From NCBI RefSeq assembly GCF_022669155.1, contig NZ_JALBVB010000019.1, forward strand, positions 1-57,823: a DNA stretch of 57,823 nt, given 5' to 3'. This document shows, piece by piece, positions 15,845 to 23,361 of this stretch. The position numbers were made by a program, and so were the translations under genes. Source of the stretch: Kineococcus sp. TRM81007. Its GTDB lineage: Bacteria; Actinomycetota; Actinomycetes; Actinomycetales; Kineococcaceae. The notes under the pieces are model-generated. The model saw nothing but the letters and a program-made list of their open reading frames with translations, was not told where the DNA came from and did no database searches. The first letter of the stretch is position 1. Each line of letters begins with the position of its first letter.

Positions 15845-17113
15845 GTGCCCGTGCCGTCCTCCCTCACCGCTGCCCTGCGCCCGGCCGACCCGATCGCCCG
15901 CGCCCTGACCACCTCCACCGCCGCCGCTTCCGCCGCCAACGGCGTCTTCTACAGCGTCAGCGCCCTGTTCTTCACCGGCGTGGCGGGGCTGCCGGCCACC
16001 ACCGTGGGCCTGGGGCTGACGATCGCCGGGGCGGTCGGCGTCCTGGCGGCCCTGCTCGCCGGGCGGCTGTGCGACGCGGTCGGCGCCCACAGGGTGCTGG
16101 CCGTCGCCACGGCCGGGCAGGGTCTGGCGCTGCTGGCCTACGCGCTGGTGCGCGACCCGGTGGCCTTCACGCTCGTCGCCTGCGCCGCGGTCGGTTGCCG
16201 CGCCGTGCAGGGCACCGCGCGTTCGGCGGTGCTCGCGGGGGCCTTCCCGGGCCCGGAGCGGGTGGCGGTGCGCGCCCGGCTGCACGTGGTGGTCAACGTC
16301 TCCATCGGCCTGGGCACCTGCGTCGCCGCGCTGGCGCTGCTGGTGGGCACCGCGGCCGCGTACTCCGCGGCCCTGGTGGGCACCGGGCTGCTCACCCTGC
16401 TGGCGTGCGCGCCGCTGCGCACCCTGGCCGGCCGGGTGGCCGCCCCGCCGCGGCGCGGGGGGAGCGGGGTGGGCGCGGACGCGGGGCGCTCCCCGCTGCG
16501 CGACGGGCGCTACCTGGCGCTGACCGCCCTGAACGCCGTGGTCGGCCTGCACTTCGGCCTGCAGACGGTGGGGGTGCCGCTGTGGATCGCGGCGCGCACG
16601 GACGCCCCGGCGGTGACGGTGTCCCTGCTCATGGTCCTGAACACCGTGCTCGTGGCGTCCCTGCAGGTGCGCGCCTCGCGCGGCACCCACCACGTGCCGA
16701 CCGCGGCGCGGGCGGTGGCGCTGTCGGGTGCGCTGCTGGCGCTGGCGTGCGCGCTGTACGCCGCCTCCGCGGCGGGCGGCGCGCTCGTCGCCGTGGCGCT
16801 GCTGGTCCTCGCCGCCCTCGTGCACGCCCTGGCGGAGGTGCGCGGGGAGGCGGGGGCGTGGGGGCTGTCGTTCGAGCTGGCCGACCCGCGCCGGCCGGGC
16901 GCCTACCAGGGGGTCAGCCAGACCGGGTACTCGCTGAGCGCGGCGGCCGCCCCGCTGCTGGTGACCGCGACCGCCGTGGACCACGGCGCCGCGGGCTGGG
17001 CGGTGCTGGCGGTGCTGTTCGCCGGCGCCGGCGCGGCGGTGCCGCTGGTGGTGCGCTCCGCGCGACCGGCGGGTCCCGCCGGTCCCGCGCCGGCGGTGGT
17101 GGCGGCGGGCTGA
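15845..17113 (+). CDS. MFS transporter
   Basis: A 422-residue membrane protein with about twelve hydrophobic segments, and between segments 2 and 3 a motif-A-like loop (GRLCDAVGAHRVL). It should be a proton-driven exporter of a small molecule; the specificity is not readable. The GTG start lies 56 bp from the divergent ArsR-like regulator, its likely controller. It converges with the glycosyltransferase (stop 17138), leaving 24 bp between stops. Confidence 0.85.
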   Translation: MPVPSSLTAALRPADPIARALTTSTAAASAANGVFYSVSALFFTGVAGLPATTVGLGLTIAGAVGVLAALLAGRLCDAVGAHRVLAVATAGQGLALLAYALVRDPVAFTLVACAAVGCRAVQGTARSAVLAGAFPGPERVAVRARLHVVVNVSIGLGTCVAALALLVGTAAAYSAALVGTGLLTLLACAPLRTLAGRVAAPPRRGGSGVGADAGRSPLRDGRYLALTALNAVVGLHFGLQTVGVPLWIAARTDAPAVTVSLLMVLNTVLVASLQVRASRGTHHVPTAARAVALSGALLALACALYAASAAGGALVAVALLVLAALVHALAEVRGEAGAWGLSFELADPRRPGAYQGVSQTGYSLSAAAAPLLVTATAVDHGAAGWAVLAVLFAGAGAAVPLVVRSARPAGPAGPAPAVVAAG

Positions 17114-17137
17114 ACCGCCCGCGGGCCGCCGGCGCCG

Positions 17138-18361
17138 TCAACGGCTGACCCCACCGCCCCCTGCGCGCACCACGCGCTCCAGCACGCGCAACGCCTCCTC
17201 GGCCCCGCGGTCGGTGCGCACGGCGCGCGCGACCTCCTGCGCCGTGCGGTGGCAGGCCTGCGCCTGCGCCACGGCGGCGGTCAGCGGGGCGGTGTCGAGG
17301 TGGCGGGGGCGCACCGGCCGCGACGCCAGCCCGCGCCGGTGCAGCAGCGCGGCCCAGAACGGCTGGTCCGCCGTGAACGGGACGACGACCGAGGGCACCC
17401 CGGCCCGGGCGACCGCGTGGACGGTCCCCGCCCCGCCGTGGTGCACCGCGACCGAGGCCCGGGGCAGGACGGCGTCGTGGGGGACGGCGGGGACGGCGAG
17501 GACGTCCGGGGCCCGTTCCCCGCGGGGCTGTTCCAGGCCGCCCCACCCCGTCACGAGCAGGGTGCGCAGCCCGTGCGCCCGGGCGGCCGCGACGACGGCG
17601 CGGGCGCGGTGCACCGGGTCGCCGGCGGCCATGGACCCGAAACCGGCGTACAGGAACGGCCCCGCGTCGAGGAACTCGCGCACCGCCGGCCCGGGCTCCG
17701 GCGAGCGCCCGGGGGAGGTCCAGGCACCGGTCGTGACGACGCTCGCCGGCCAGTCCGCGGGCGGGGGCAGCAGGTGGGGGCTGACCGGCACGAGCGAGGC
17801 GGCCGCCGGGGACGGCGCCCGCCCCGCGCCCGCGCCGCCCAGGGGTGCGCAGGCCTCGGCCACCTCCCGCGCGAACAGCCGCGCGGCCGCGGACGCCGCG
17901 CGGTAGGTGAGCGGGTTCAGCGGCCCCAGGTCCCGGGCGGTCGTCCCCGGCATGGGGAAGGCGCGCGTGGGCGTGAGCGTCGGCACCGTCTCGACGACGA
18001 CGTGCGGGACGCCGACCGCGTCCGCCGCGCGGGGGGCGGTGAGGACCTTGGGGTGGTGCACGACCACGTCGGGCCGGTGCTCGAGCACCGCCCGGACCGC
18101 GGACGACAGCATCCGCCGCATCCCCGGCCGCACCGTCGTCCGCACCGCGCGGGCAGCGGCGAGGGGTGAGACGCCCTGCGCGCCCACGAGCCGCGAGAAG
18201 TCGACGCCGAGCCCGAAGGCGTCCACGTCGGCCAGCCCGGCCACCGCCTCGTCGGGCACGCCCAGGGCGACCTCGGCGCCCGAGCGCACGGCGTGCCGCG
18301 CGAGCGCGGCGAAGGGCTCGACGTCGCCGCGGGTCCCGGCGGTGAGCAGCAGGAGCTTCAC
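17138..18361 (-). CDS. UGT/MGT-type glycosyltransferase (GT1)
   Basis: A 407-residue GT-B enzyme that transfers sugar from an NDP-sugar to a small hydrophobic acceptor. The N-terminus MKLLLLTAGTRGDVEPFAAL is typical of the macrolide/sterol type, and the donor-binding motif HHGGAGTVHAVARAGVPSVV is at about 304-323, followed by DQPFWA. An RBS (ggagg) lies nine bases before the GTG start. It stands alone, not in a recognisable biosynthetic cluster; detoxification of antibiotics by glycosylation is plausible. Confidence 0.87.
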   Translation of the reverse strand: MKLLLLTAGTRGDVEPFAALARHAVRSGAEVALGVPDEAVAGLADVDAFGLGVDFSRLVGAQGVSPLAAARAVRTTVRPGMRRMLSSAVRAVLEHRPDVVVHHPKVLTAPRAADAVGVPHVVVETVPTLTPTRAFPMPGTTARDLGPLNPLTYRAASAAARLFAREVAEACAPLGGAGAGRAPSPAAASLVPVSPHLLPPPADWPASVVTTGAWTSPGRSPEPGPAVREFLDAGPFLYAGFGSMAAGDPVHRARAVVAAARAHGLRTLLVTGWGGLEQPRGERAPDVLAVPAVPHDAVLPRASVAVHHGGAGTVHAVARAGVPSVVVPFTADQPFWAALLHRRGLASRPVRPRHLDTAPLTAAVAQAQACHRTAQEVARAVRTDRGAEEALRVLERVVRAGGGGVSR

Positions 18362-18388
18362 GGGGTTCCTCCGGGAGGCGTCGCGGGG

Positions 18389-18412
18389 AGCGCCGGGCGG
18401 CCGCCCGGCGCT
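18389..18412. terminator. Perfect 24-bp palindrome between Gfo/Idh gene and glycosyltransferase
   Basis: agcgccgggcgg and ccgcccggcgct are perfect 12-bp complements with no spacer. It lies 55-78 bp past the Gfo/Idh stop and 28 bp before the next gene on the same strand, so it probably ends the sugar operon; an operator for the glycosyltransferase is the alternative. Confidence 0.5.
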
Positions 18413-18466
18413 GCCGACCAGGCTTCCCGGCGCACCGCGGCACAGCCTAGGCAGGTCCCGCCGCGC

Positions 18467-19642
18467 TCACCGCGTCCAGGGCAACCCGAGCTCGCTGAAG
18501 GTGGAGCGCTCGCGCAGGGCGGTCGCCACCGCCTCCTCCACCCCGGTCAGCCGCCGCCCCTCGTCGCCCCCGGGCAGTTCCAGGCGCTCGAAGAACCCCT
18601 CGGCCACCGGCCTCGGCGCCGGGCCGGTGACGACGGCCTCCAGCACGCGCGTGAAACCGCCCGAGTCCGCCAGCGGCGAGAGCAGGGGCGTGCCGTGCGC
18701 CCGGGCCGCGAGCAGGTCCGTCAGCAGGTCGGTGCGCCCGTGCCGGGTGACCAGCGGCGGCCGGCCCGGCACCTCCTCCACGACCGTGTCGAGCGTGTAG
18801 TAGAGGGTGATCCGGCCGGACGTGCCCTCCACCGCGACGAACGGCTCGCCGCGCTCGGCCGCGCACAGCGTCACCGCGACGAGCAGTTCGTGCCCGCCGG
18901 CCAGGTGCACCCGGGCGGTGGAGGTGTCGTCGGCCTCGATGTCGTGGACGTGGAACAGGTCCGTCTCCACACCGGTGACGTCCTCGGCGCGCTGCGCCCC
19001 GGCCACCGCGAGGGCGCTGGCGACCGCGTGCGCGAGCGGGTTCGTCAGCGCCCCGTCGGCCACGACGCGGCCGTCGAGGTGGCGGTGCCCGGCCCAGCGG
19101 GCCCGCTGGTAGTAGGCGCGGGTGCGCACCCAGCACCCGGCTGCGGAGTACCCGGTGACCTCGCCGACCCGGCCGTCGGCGACCCGCTGCCGCACGTGCT
19201 GCACGGCCGTCGAGCCCAGGCTCTGGAACCCCACCTGGCACAGCCGGCCGGCGGCCTCGACGGTGGCGTTCAGCTCGGTGAACTCCGCCGCGGTCGCGGT
19301 GGGGGGCTTCTCCAGCAGCACGTCCGCGCCGGCGCGCACGGCGGCGGTCGCCAGCGCGGCGTGCGTGTGGATCGGGGTGCTGAGCACCACGACGTCGGGG
19401 GCGCCGTCGCGCAGCAGGTCGCCGAGGTCGTGGTGCCGGCGGGTGCCGGCCGGCAGGTCCGGCAGGTCCTCCAGGCGCGGGTCGGCGACCGCCGCCAGCC
19501 GCAGCCGTCCCGCCGCGTCGGCCGCGAGCGCGCGCTCGAGGTGGCTGCGGCCGTGGCCGTTGACGCCGACCACGGCCACCGACGGCGGGGCGGCGGGCGG
19601 GGCGGCCGTGCCCGCCGGTGCCGGGGACGTGGTGGTGCTCAC
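18467..19642 (-). CDS. Gfo/Idh/MocA family oxidoreductase
   Basis: A 391-residue NAD(P)-dependent sugar or inositol-type dehydrogenase. The Rossmann start is SVAVVGVNGHGRSHLERAL at about 21-39 and the family motif EKPP (LLEKPPTATAAEF) at about 110-122. The GTG start overlaps the stop of the upstream DUF6807 gene (GTGA), so the two are coupled. It is adjacent to hydrolase and amylase genes, which suggests oxidation of a sugar during catabolism; the substrate is not readable. Confidence 0.87.
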   Translation of the reverse strand: MSTTTSPAPAGTAAPPAAPPSVAVVGVNGHGRSHLERALAADAAGRLRLAAVADPRLEDLPDLPAGTRRHHDLGDLLRDGAPDVVVLSTPIHTHAALATAAVRAGADVLLEKPPTATAAEFTELNATVEAAGRLCQVGFQSLGSTAVQHVRQRVADGRVGEVTGYSAAGCWVRTRAYYQRARWAGHRHLDGRVVADGALTNPLAHAVASALAVAGAQRAEDVTGVETDLFHVHDIEADDTSTARVHLAGGHELLVAVTLCAAERGEPFVAVEGTSGRITLYYTLDTVVEEVPGRPPLVTRHGRTDLLTDLLAARAHGTPLLSPLADSGGFTRVLEAVVTGPAPRPVAEGFFERLELPGGDEGRRLTGVEEAVATALRERSTFSELGLPWTR

Positions 19643-20523
19643 GCGTCCACCCCCGTCGCCAGCAGGCCGAGCGCCGCGGCGCGCGCCGCCCCCGGGGCGG
19701 GGGCGGGTCCGTCGGCGACGAGCACGCTCAGCCGCACGCGCAGCGGTTCCTCCGGGCCGACCTCGCGGCGCGCGTCGAACGCCAGGGCGGGGCCGAAACC
19801 CGTGTACTCCTCGGTGCGCACGAACCACGGCAGCGCCTCGCCGTGCTGCACGGCCAGCAGCCACGCGCCGGGCGCGGTCACCGCCAGCCACGGCGAGCGC
19901 GACCCGTGGGCGTGCGCGGTGCCGGTGCCGCCGGCGACGAGGGTGCCTGCGCCGTCGAAGGGGGTCCGCCAGAACCAGCCGCCGTAGAACGCCCCGGGGC
20001 GCCCGTTCGTGGCGGGGCTGCCGACGGTGAGGGGGCGCGGGGCGTGCAGCACGGACGTCCAGTCCAGGCGCCAGCCGCCGGGGGCGGCGACGGCGCGCAG
20101 CCGGCGTTCCTCGCGGAGCTGCTCGCGCCCGGCGCGGTCGCACCAGGTGACGAGCTGGCGCAGGGCGCCGGCGCCGTCGCCGTCCTGGTCCACGACGTGC
20201 TGGGCGCCGTGGTTGCCGAGCATCGTGGAGCCCTTCCCGCGCACGTGGGTGCGCCCGCCCCAGTGGCTGGTGCCGTCCACGTCGGGCACGGCGAGCCCGA
20301 CGCCGCGGTGGTGGCGGTGGTCGGCGGGGGCGCTGTCGCTCACCGGGGTCCCCGCGAGCGTGCGCACGGGGTGCAGGTGCGGGCGGGGGGAGTCGGTCGC
20401 CGGCATCGCGGAGCCGTCGTCGAGCGTGGCGACGACCGTGCCGGCGACGGTCAGCGCCACCGGTGGCGGGGTGGGGTGGGGGGCGGTGCGGGCGAGGGGG
20501 GCGGCGGGGCTGTCGGTGCTCAC
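19639..20523 (-). CDS. DUF6807 / PmoA-like protein
   Basis: A 294-residue protein resembling the DUF6807 'methane oxygenase PmoA' annotation group, which are really soluble beta-sandwich proteins found next to Gfo/Idh/MocA dehydrogenases. Marker segments are HPVRTLAGTPVSDSAPADHRHHRGV, HWGGRTHVRG and GGWFWRTPFDGA. The histidine cluster DHRHHRG looks like a metal or sugar site. It is first in a two-gene operon with the dehydrogenase, and a LacI-type operator lies about 80 bp upstream. Biochemical function is unknown; the context points to sugar metabolism. Confidence 0.75.
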   Translation of the reverse strand: MSTDSPAAPLARTAPHPTPPPVALTVAGTVVATLDDGSAMPATDSPRPHLHPVRTLAGTPVSDSAPADHRHHRGVGLAVPDVDGTSHWGGRTHVRGKGSTMLGNHGAQHVVDQDGDGAGALRQLVTWCDRAGREQLREERRLRAVAAPGGWRLDWTSVLHAPRPLTVGSPATNGRPGAFYGGWFWRTPFDGAGTLVAGGTGTAHAHGSRSPWLAVTAPGAWLLAVQHGEALPWFVRTEEYTGFGPALAFDARREVGPEEPLRVRLSVLVADGPAPAPGAARAAALGLLATGVDA

Positions 20524-20600
20524 GGCGCGACCTCCCCGGGCGCCGGGGGCGGAGGGGTGGAACCGTGCGACGTCATCGTCGGTGGCATGGCCCGACCCTA

Positions 20601-20617
20601 CCGGAAACCGCTTACCT
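20601..20617. promoter_or_regulatory. LacI-family operator candidate
   Basis: The core ggaaaccgcttacc (20603-20616) has the AAxCGxTT centre with flanking G/C typical of LacI/PurR-type operators. It lies between the divergent DUF6807-dehydrogenase operon (start 20523) and the hydrolase (start 20707). No LacI regulator gene is in the window. A small inverted repeat (20617-20631) abuts it. Confidence 0.5.
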
Positions 20618-20706
20618 GGGGGAGTTCCCCACGTCCTGCCCGGTGGGTACGGTGCCGGGACCGGATCGCCGGGGCCGGCGGTCGCGAGGACGAGGAGGTG
20701 CCCGCG

Positions 20707-21912
20707 GTGGGTTCCGGGACCACGACGGGGCGGGGGAGCGGTGCGCCGGCGCCCGCCCCCGCCGCGCTGGGGCGCCTCGGCGCCTTCGACGGGCTGGTGG
20801 AGGTGCTGGAGCGCTCCTGGCCGCTCTTCGGCGCCGACGAGCCCGGCGGCGAGGAGGTCTCCCGGCGGCTGCGCGCCGCCGTCGGCCTGCCGGACGACGA
20901 ACCCGACCCCGCGGTGCGCGTGGAGGGCACCTGGACGCGCGACGGCCTGGACGGCACCGAGCTGAGCTGGGACGCCGGGTTCGGCCCCCGCGCGGCCGGC
21001 CGGCTGCTGCGCCCCGCCGGGGAGGGCGGCCCGCTGCCCGGGGCCCTGGCGCTGCACTGCCACGGCGGCGTCAAGCGGTTCGGCCTGGACAAGCTCGCCG
21101 ACGGCGCCTCCGGGCAGCCGGCCCACCCGCTGCTGCGCGACGTGCGCGAGCAGCTGTACGACGGGCGGGCCGTGGCCGAGGACCTCGCCCGCACCGGGCG
21201 GTCCGTGCTCGTGCACGACGGCTTCGGCTGGGGCAGCCGGCGCCTGCCGGTGGAGGCGATGCCCGAGCGCGGCGAGCGCACCGCCCGCCTGGAGCTGGAC
21301 GCCCGCCGCGCCGCCGGCGAGGCCCTGGACGACGAGGCCCTGGAGTACGACGTGCACGCCGGGCCCGCCGAGGACGCGGTCGCCAAGGCCCTGGGCGTGC
21401 TGGGCACCTCCTGGGCGGGCCTGGCCGCCCGCGAGGACCTGCTGGCAGCCCGCGTCCTCGCCGCCCACCCCGGCACCGCGCCCGGCGGGGTGGCGCTGCT
21501 GGGCCTGTCCGGCGGCGGGGCCCGCGCCGCCACCGCCGCCGCCCTGGGCGCCCCCGCCTCAGCCGTCGTCGTCACCTGCATGGTCAGCACGCTGCGCGAG
21601 GCGCTGCCGGAGCACCTGCACCGGCACACGTGGGTGCTGGTGACACCCGGTCTGGGCCGGGTGGGGGACTGGCCGGACGTGGTGGCCGCGCGGGCCCCGC
21701 TGCCCCTGCTGGTGCAGGCCGGTGCGCACGACGAGCTGTTCCCGCCCGCCGGGGTGCGCCGCGGCGTGGAGCGCATCGCCGCCCGCTACGCCGCCGCCGG
21801 TGCGCCGGGCGCCTTCACCGCCTCCGTGCACGAGACGGGCCACCGCTTCGACGCGGCGATGCAGCGCGAGGCGTTCGCCTGGCTGGACGGCGTGCAGCGC
21901 GGCCCGGGCTGA
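20707..21912 (+). CDS. Alpha/beta hydrolase, acetyl-esterase-like
   Basis: A 401-residue soluble hydrolase with nucleophile elbow GLSGGG (Ser268), acid Asp342 (AGAHDELFPP) and His379 (HETGHRFD), a complete catalytic triad in order. The large N-terminal region and the LHCHGGVKRFGLDK segment recall acetyl-xylan-esterase/dienelactone-hydrolase relatives. The GTG at 20707 follows gaggagg; a GTG three codons earlier is also in frame. Divergent from the sugar operon and convergent with the amylase. Possibly deacetylates sugars. Confidence 0.8.
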   Translation: MGSGTTTGRGSGAPAPAPAALGRLGAFDGLVEVLERSWPLFGADEPGGEEVSRRLRAAVGLPDDEPDPAVRVEGTWTRDGLDGTELSWDAGFGPRAAGRLLRPAGEGGPLPGALALHCHGGVKRFGLDKLADGASGQPAHPLLRDVREQLYDGRAVAEDLARTGRSVLVHDGFGWGSRRLPVEAMPERGERTARLELDARRAAGEALDDEALEYDVHAGPAEDAVAKALGVLGTSWAGLAAREDLLAARVLAAHPGTAPGGVALLGLSGGGARAATAAALGAPASAVVVTCMVSTLREALPEHLHRHTWVLVTPGLGRVGDWPDVVAARAPLPLLVQAGAHDELFPPAGVRRGVERIAARYAAAGAPGAFTASVHETGHRFDAAMQREAFAWLDGVQRGPG

Positions 21913-21928
21913 GCGGGCCCGCTCAGCC
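21907..21928. terminator. Bidirectional palindromic terminator including both stop codons
   Basis: Perfect 22-bp palindrome, ggctgagcggg then cccgctcagcc. The hydrolase TGA (21910-21912) is in the left arm and the complement of the amylase TGA (21923-21925) in the right arm, so one hairpin serves both convergent genes. Confidence 0.6.
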
Positions 21929-23248
21929 GGCCAGCACCGCCCAGCCGTGCGGCGCCAGCCGCAGCCGCTCGGCCCCCGCCGCCCCGTGCAGCTGCCCGGC
22001 CCCGGCCAGCACCGCGCGCGCCCCCGGGGCGGGCACCTCCCCGCCGGTGTCCGAGACGTCCAGCGCCAGGAGCAGCCGGCCGTCGCCGTCCGCGGCGCGC
22101 GACTCGAAGACCGCGCGCTCGTTCTCGACGTGCACCGACGCGGTGCGCGCGTCGTGCAGCCAGCGGTGCCGGCGGCGCAGGCCGATGAGCTCCTGGTGCA
22201 GGTGGAACGTCGGCAGCCCCAGCGGGGACAGCTCCGCCGGGGCCGGTGGCAGGGGCGGGCGCACGGCGTCGTCACCCCCGGCGCGGTCCTCCTTCACGCC
22301 GCGGAAGGCGTGCTCGTCGCCGGCGTAGACGGCCGGGGTGCCGCCCACGGTCATCAGCACCGCGAGCGCGTGCGCCAGGTGCCGCTCGTCGTCCAGGCGG
22401 CTGGCCAGGCGGGTGACGTCGTGGTTGCCGACGAACGTGAACGGCGCGAACGTCTCCAGGAAGCCGTCGTGGCGGCTCAGCGTCCACGCCAGCTCGTGCA
22501 GGTTCGCCTCGTTCAGCGAGCTCCAGACGGCCTTCCACAGCTCGTACTGCGTGACGGAGTCCATGCCGGAGGCGGCGACGGTGCCCGGGTAGTCGCCGTG
22601 GATGACCTCCCCGACGACGTAGGCGTCGGGGAAGCGCTCGCGCACCCGCTCCAGCACCGGCGCCCACCGCTGCGGCGGCACGGCGTACGCGGCGTCCAGG
22701 CGCCAGCCGTCCGCGCCGCGGGCCAGCCAGTGCGTCATGACGTCCACGACGAGGCCGGTCACCTCGGGGTTCGCGTGGTCCAGGGCGACGAGGTCGCCGT
22801 GGCCCTCGAAGTCGTCGTGCTCCGGCACCGCGCCCGGCCCGGCGCCGTCGGGCCAGCGCAGCCGGAACCAGCCGGCCGTGGGCGACGACGGCCCCTCGCG
22901 CAGGACCCGCTGGAAGGCGGGGTGCTCGCGGCCGACGTGGTTGAACACCCCGTCCAGCAGCAGGCGCAGGCCGCGCTCGCGGCAGGCGGCGACGAGGCGG
23001 TCGAAGTCGTCCTCCGTGCCCAGGCGCGGGTCGATCCGGAAGTGGTCGACGGTGTCGTAGCCGTGCGTGGACGAGGCGAAGACGGGGCCGAGCAGCAGGC
23101 CGTTGGCGCCGAGGTCGCGCACGTGGTCCAGCCACGGCAGCAGCCGCAGCAGTCGCGGCTGCGGCCCCGCGTCGGGGTGGGGGAAGGCGCCCGTCGCCCC
23201 CAGCGGGTAGACGTGCCACCAGATCGAATCCCGCACCCACTCGGGCAC
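21923..23248 (-). CDS. GH13 alpha-amylase family glycosidase
   Basis: A 441-residue intracellular glycoside hydrolase acting on alpha-1,4 (or 1,6) glucans or maltooligosaccharides. The TIM-barrel catalytic residues are Asp185 (GWRLDAAYA), Glu214 (VVGEVIHG) and Asp277 (FVGNHDVTR), with the DGVFNHVG region at 99-106. No signal peptide is visible. The C-terminal ~100 residues form a short beta domain. It resembles cyclomaltodextrinase/neopullulanase-type enzymes without their N-terminal domain. Confidence 0.88.
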   Translation of the reverse strand: MPEWVRDSIWWHVYPLGATGAFPHPDAGPQPRLLRLLPWLDHVRDLGANGLLLGPVFASSTHGYDTVDHFRIDPRLGTEDDFDRLVAACRERGLRLLLDGVFNHVGREHPAFQRVLREGPSSPTAGWFRLRWPDGAGPGAVPEHDDFEGHGDLVALDHANPEVTGLVVDVMTHWLARGADGWRLDAAYAVPPQRWAPVLERVRERFPDAYVVGEVIHGDYPGTVAASGMDSVTQYELWKAVWSSLNEANLHELAWTLSRHDGFLETFAPFTFVGNHDVTRLASRLDDERHLAHALAVLMTVGGTPAVYAGDEHAFRGVKEDRAGGDDAVRPPLPPAPAELSPLGLPTFHLHQELIGLRRRHRWLHDARTASVHVENERAVFESRAADGDGRLLLALDVSDTGGEVPAPGARAVLAGAGQLHGAAGAERLRLAPHGWAVLAG

Positions 23249-23313
23249 CCGTGCTCCTCCCGCCGTCGTCCCGCCGTCGTCGCGCCCATGCTGGCAGCGG
23301 CGGGCCGCTCACG

Positions 23314-23348
23314 CGCGACGGCCCCGCAGCGGGGTGCTGCGGGGCCGT
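23314..23348 (-). terminator. Strong terminator hairpin after the DHA2 efflux gene
   Basis: Perfect 15-bp stem: cgacggccccgcagc (23314-23328) and gctgcggggccgtcg (23334-23348) around a 5-nt loop. It starts 14 bp past the minus-strand stop at 23362. Confidence 0.75.
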
Positions 23349-23361
23349 CGGGGTGAGCGGG

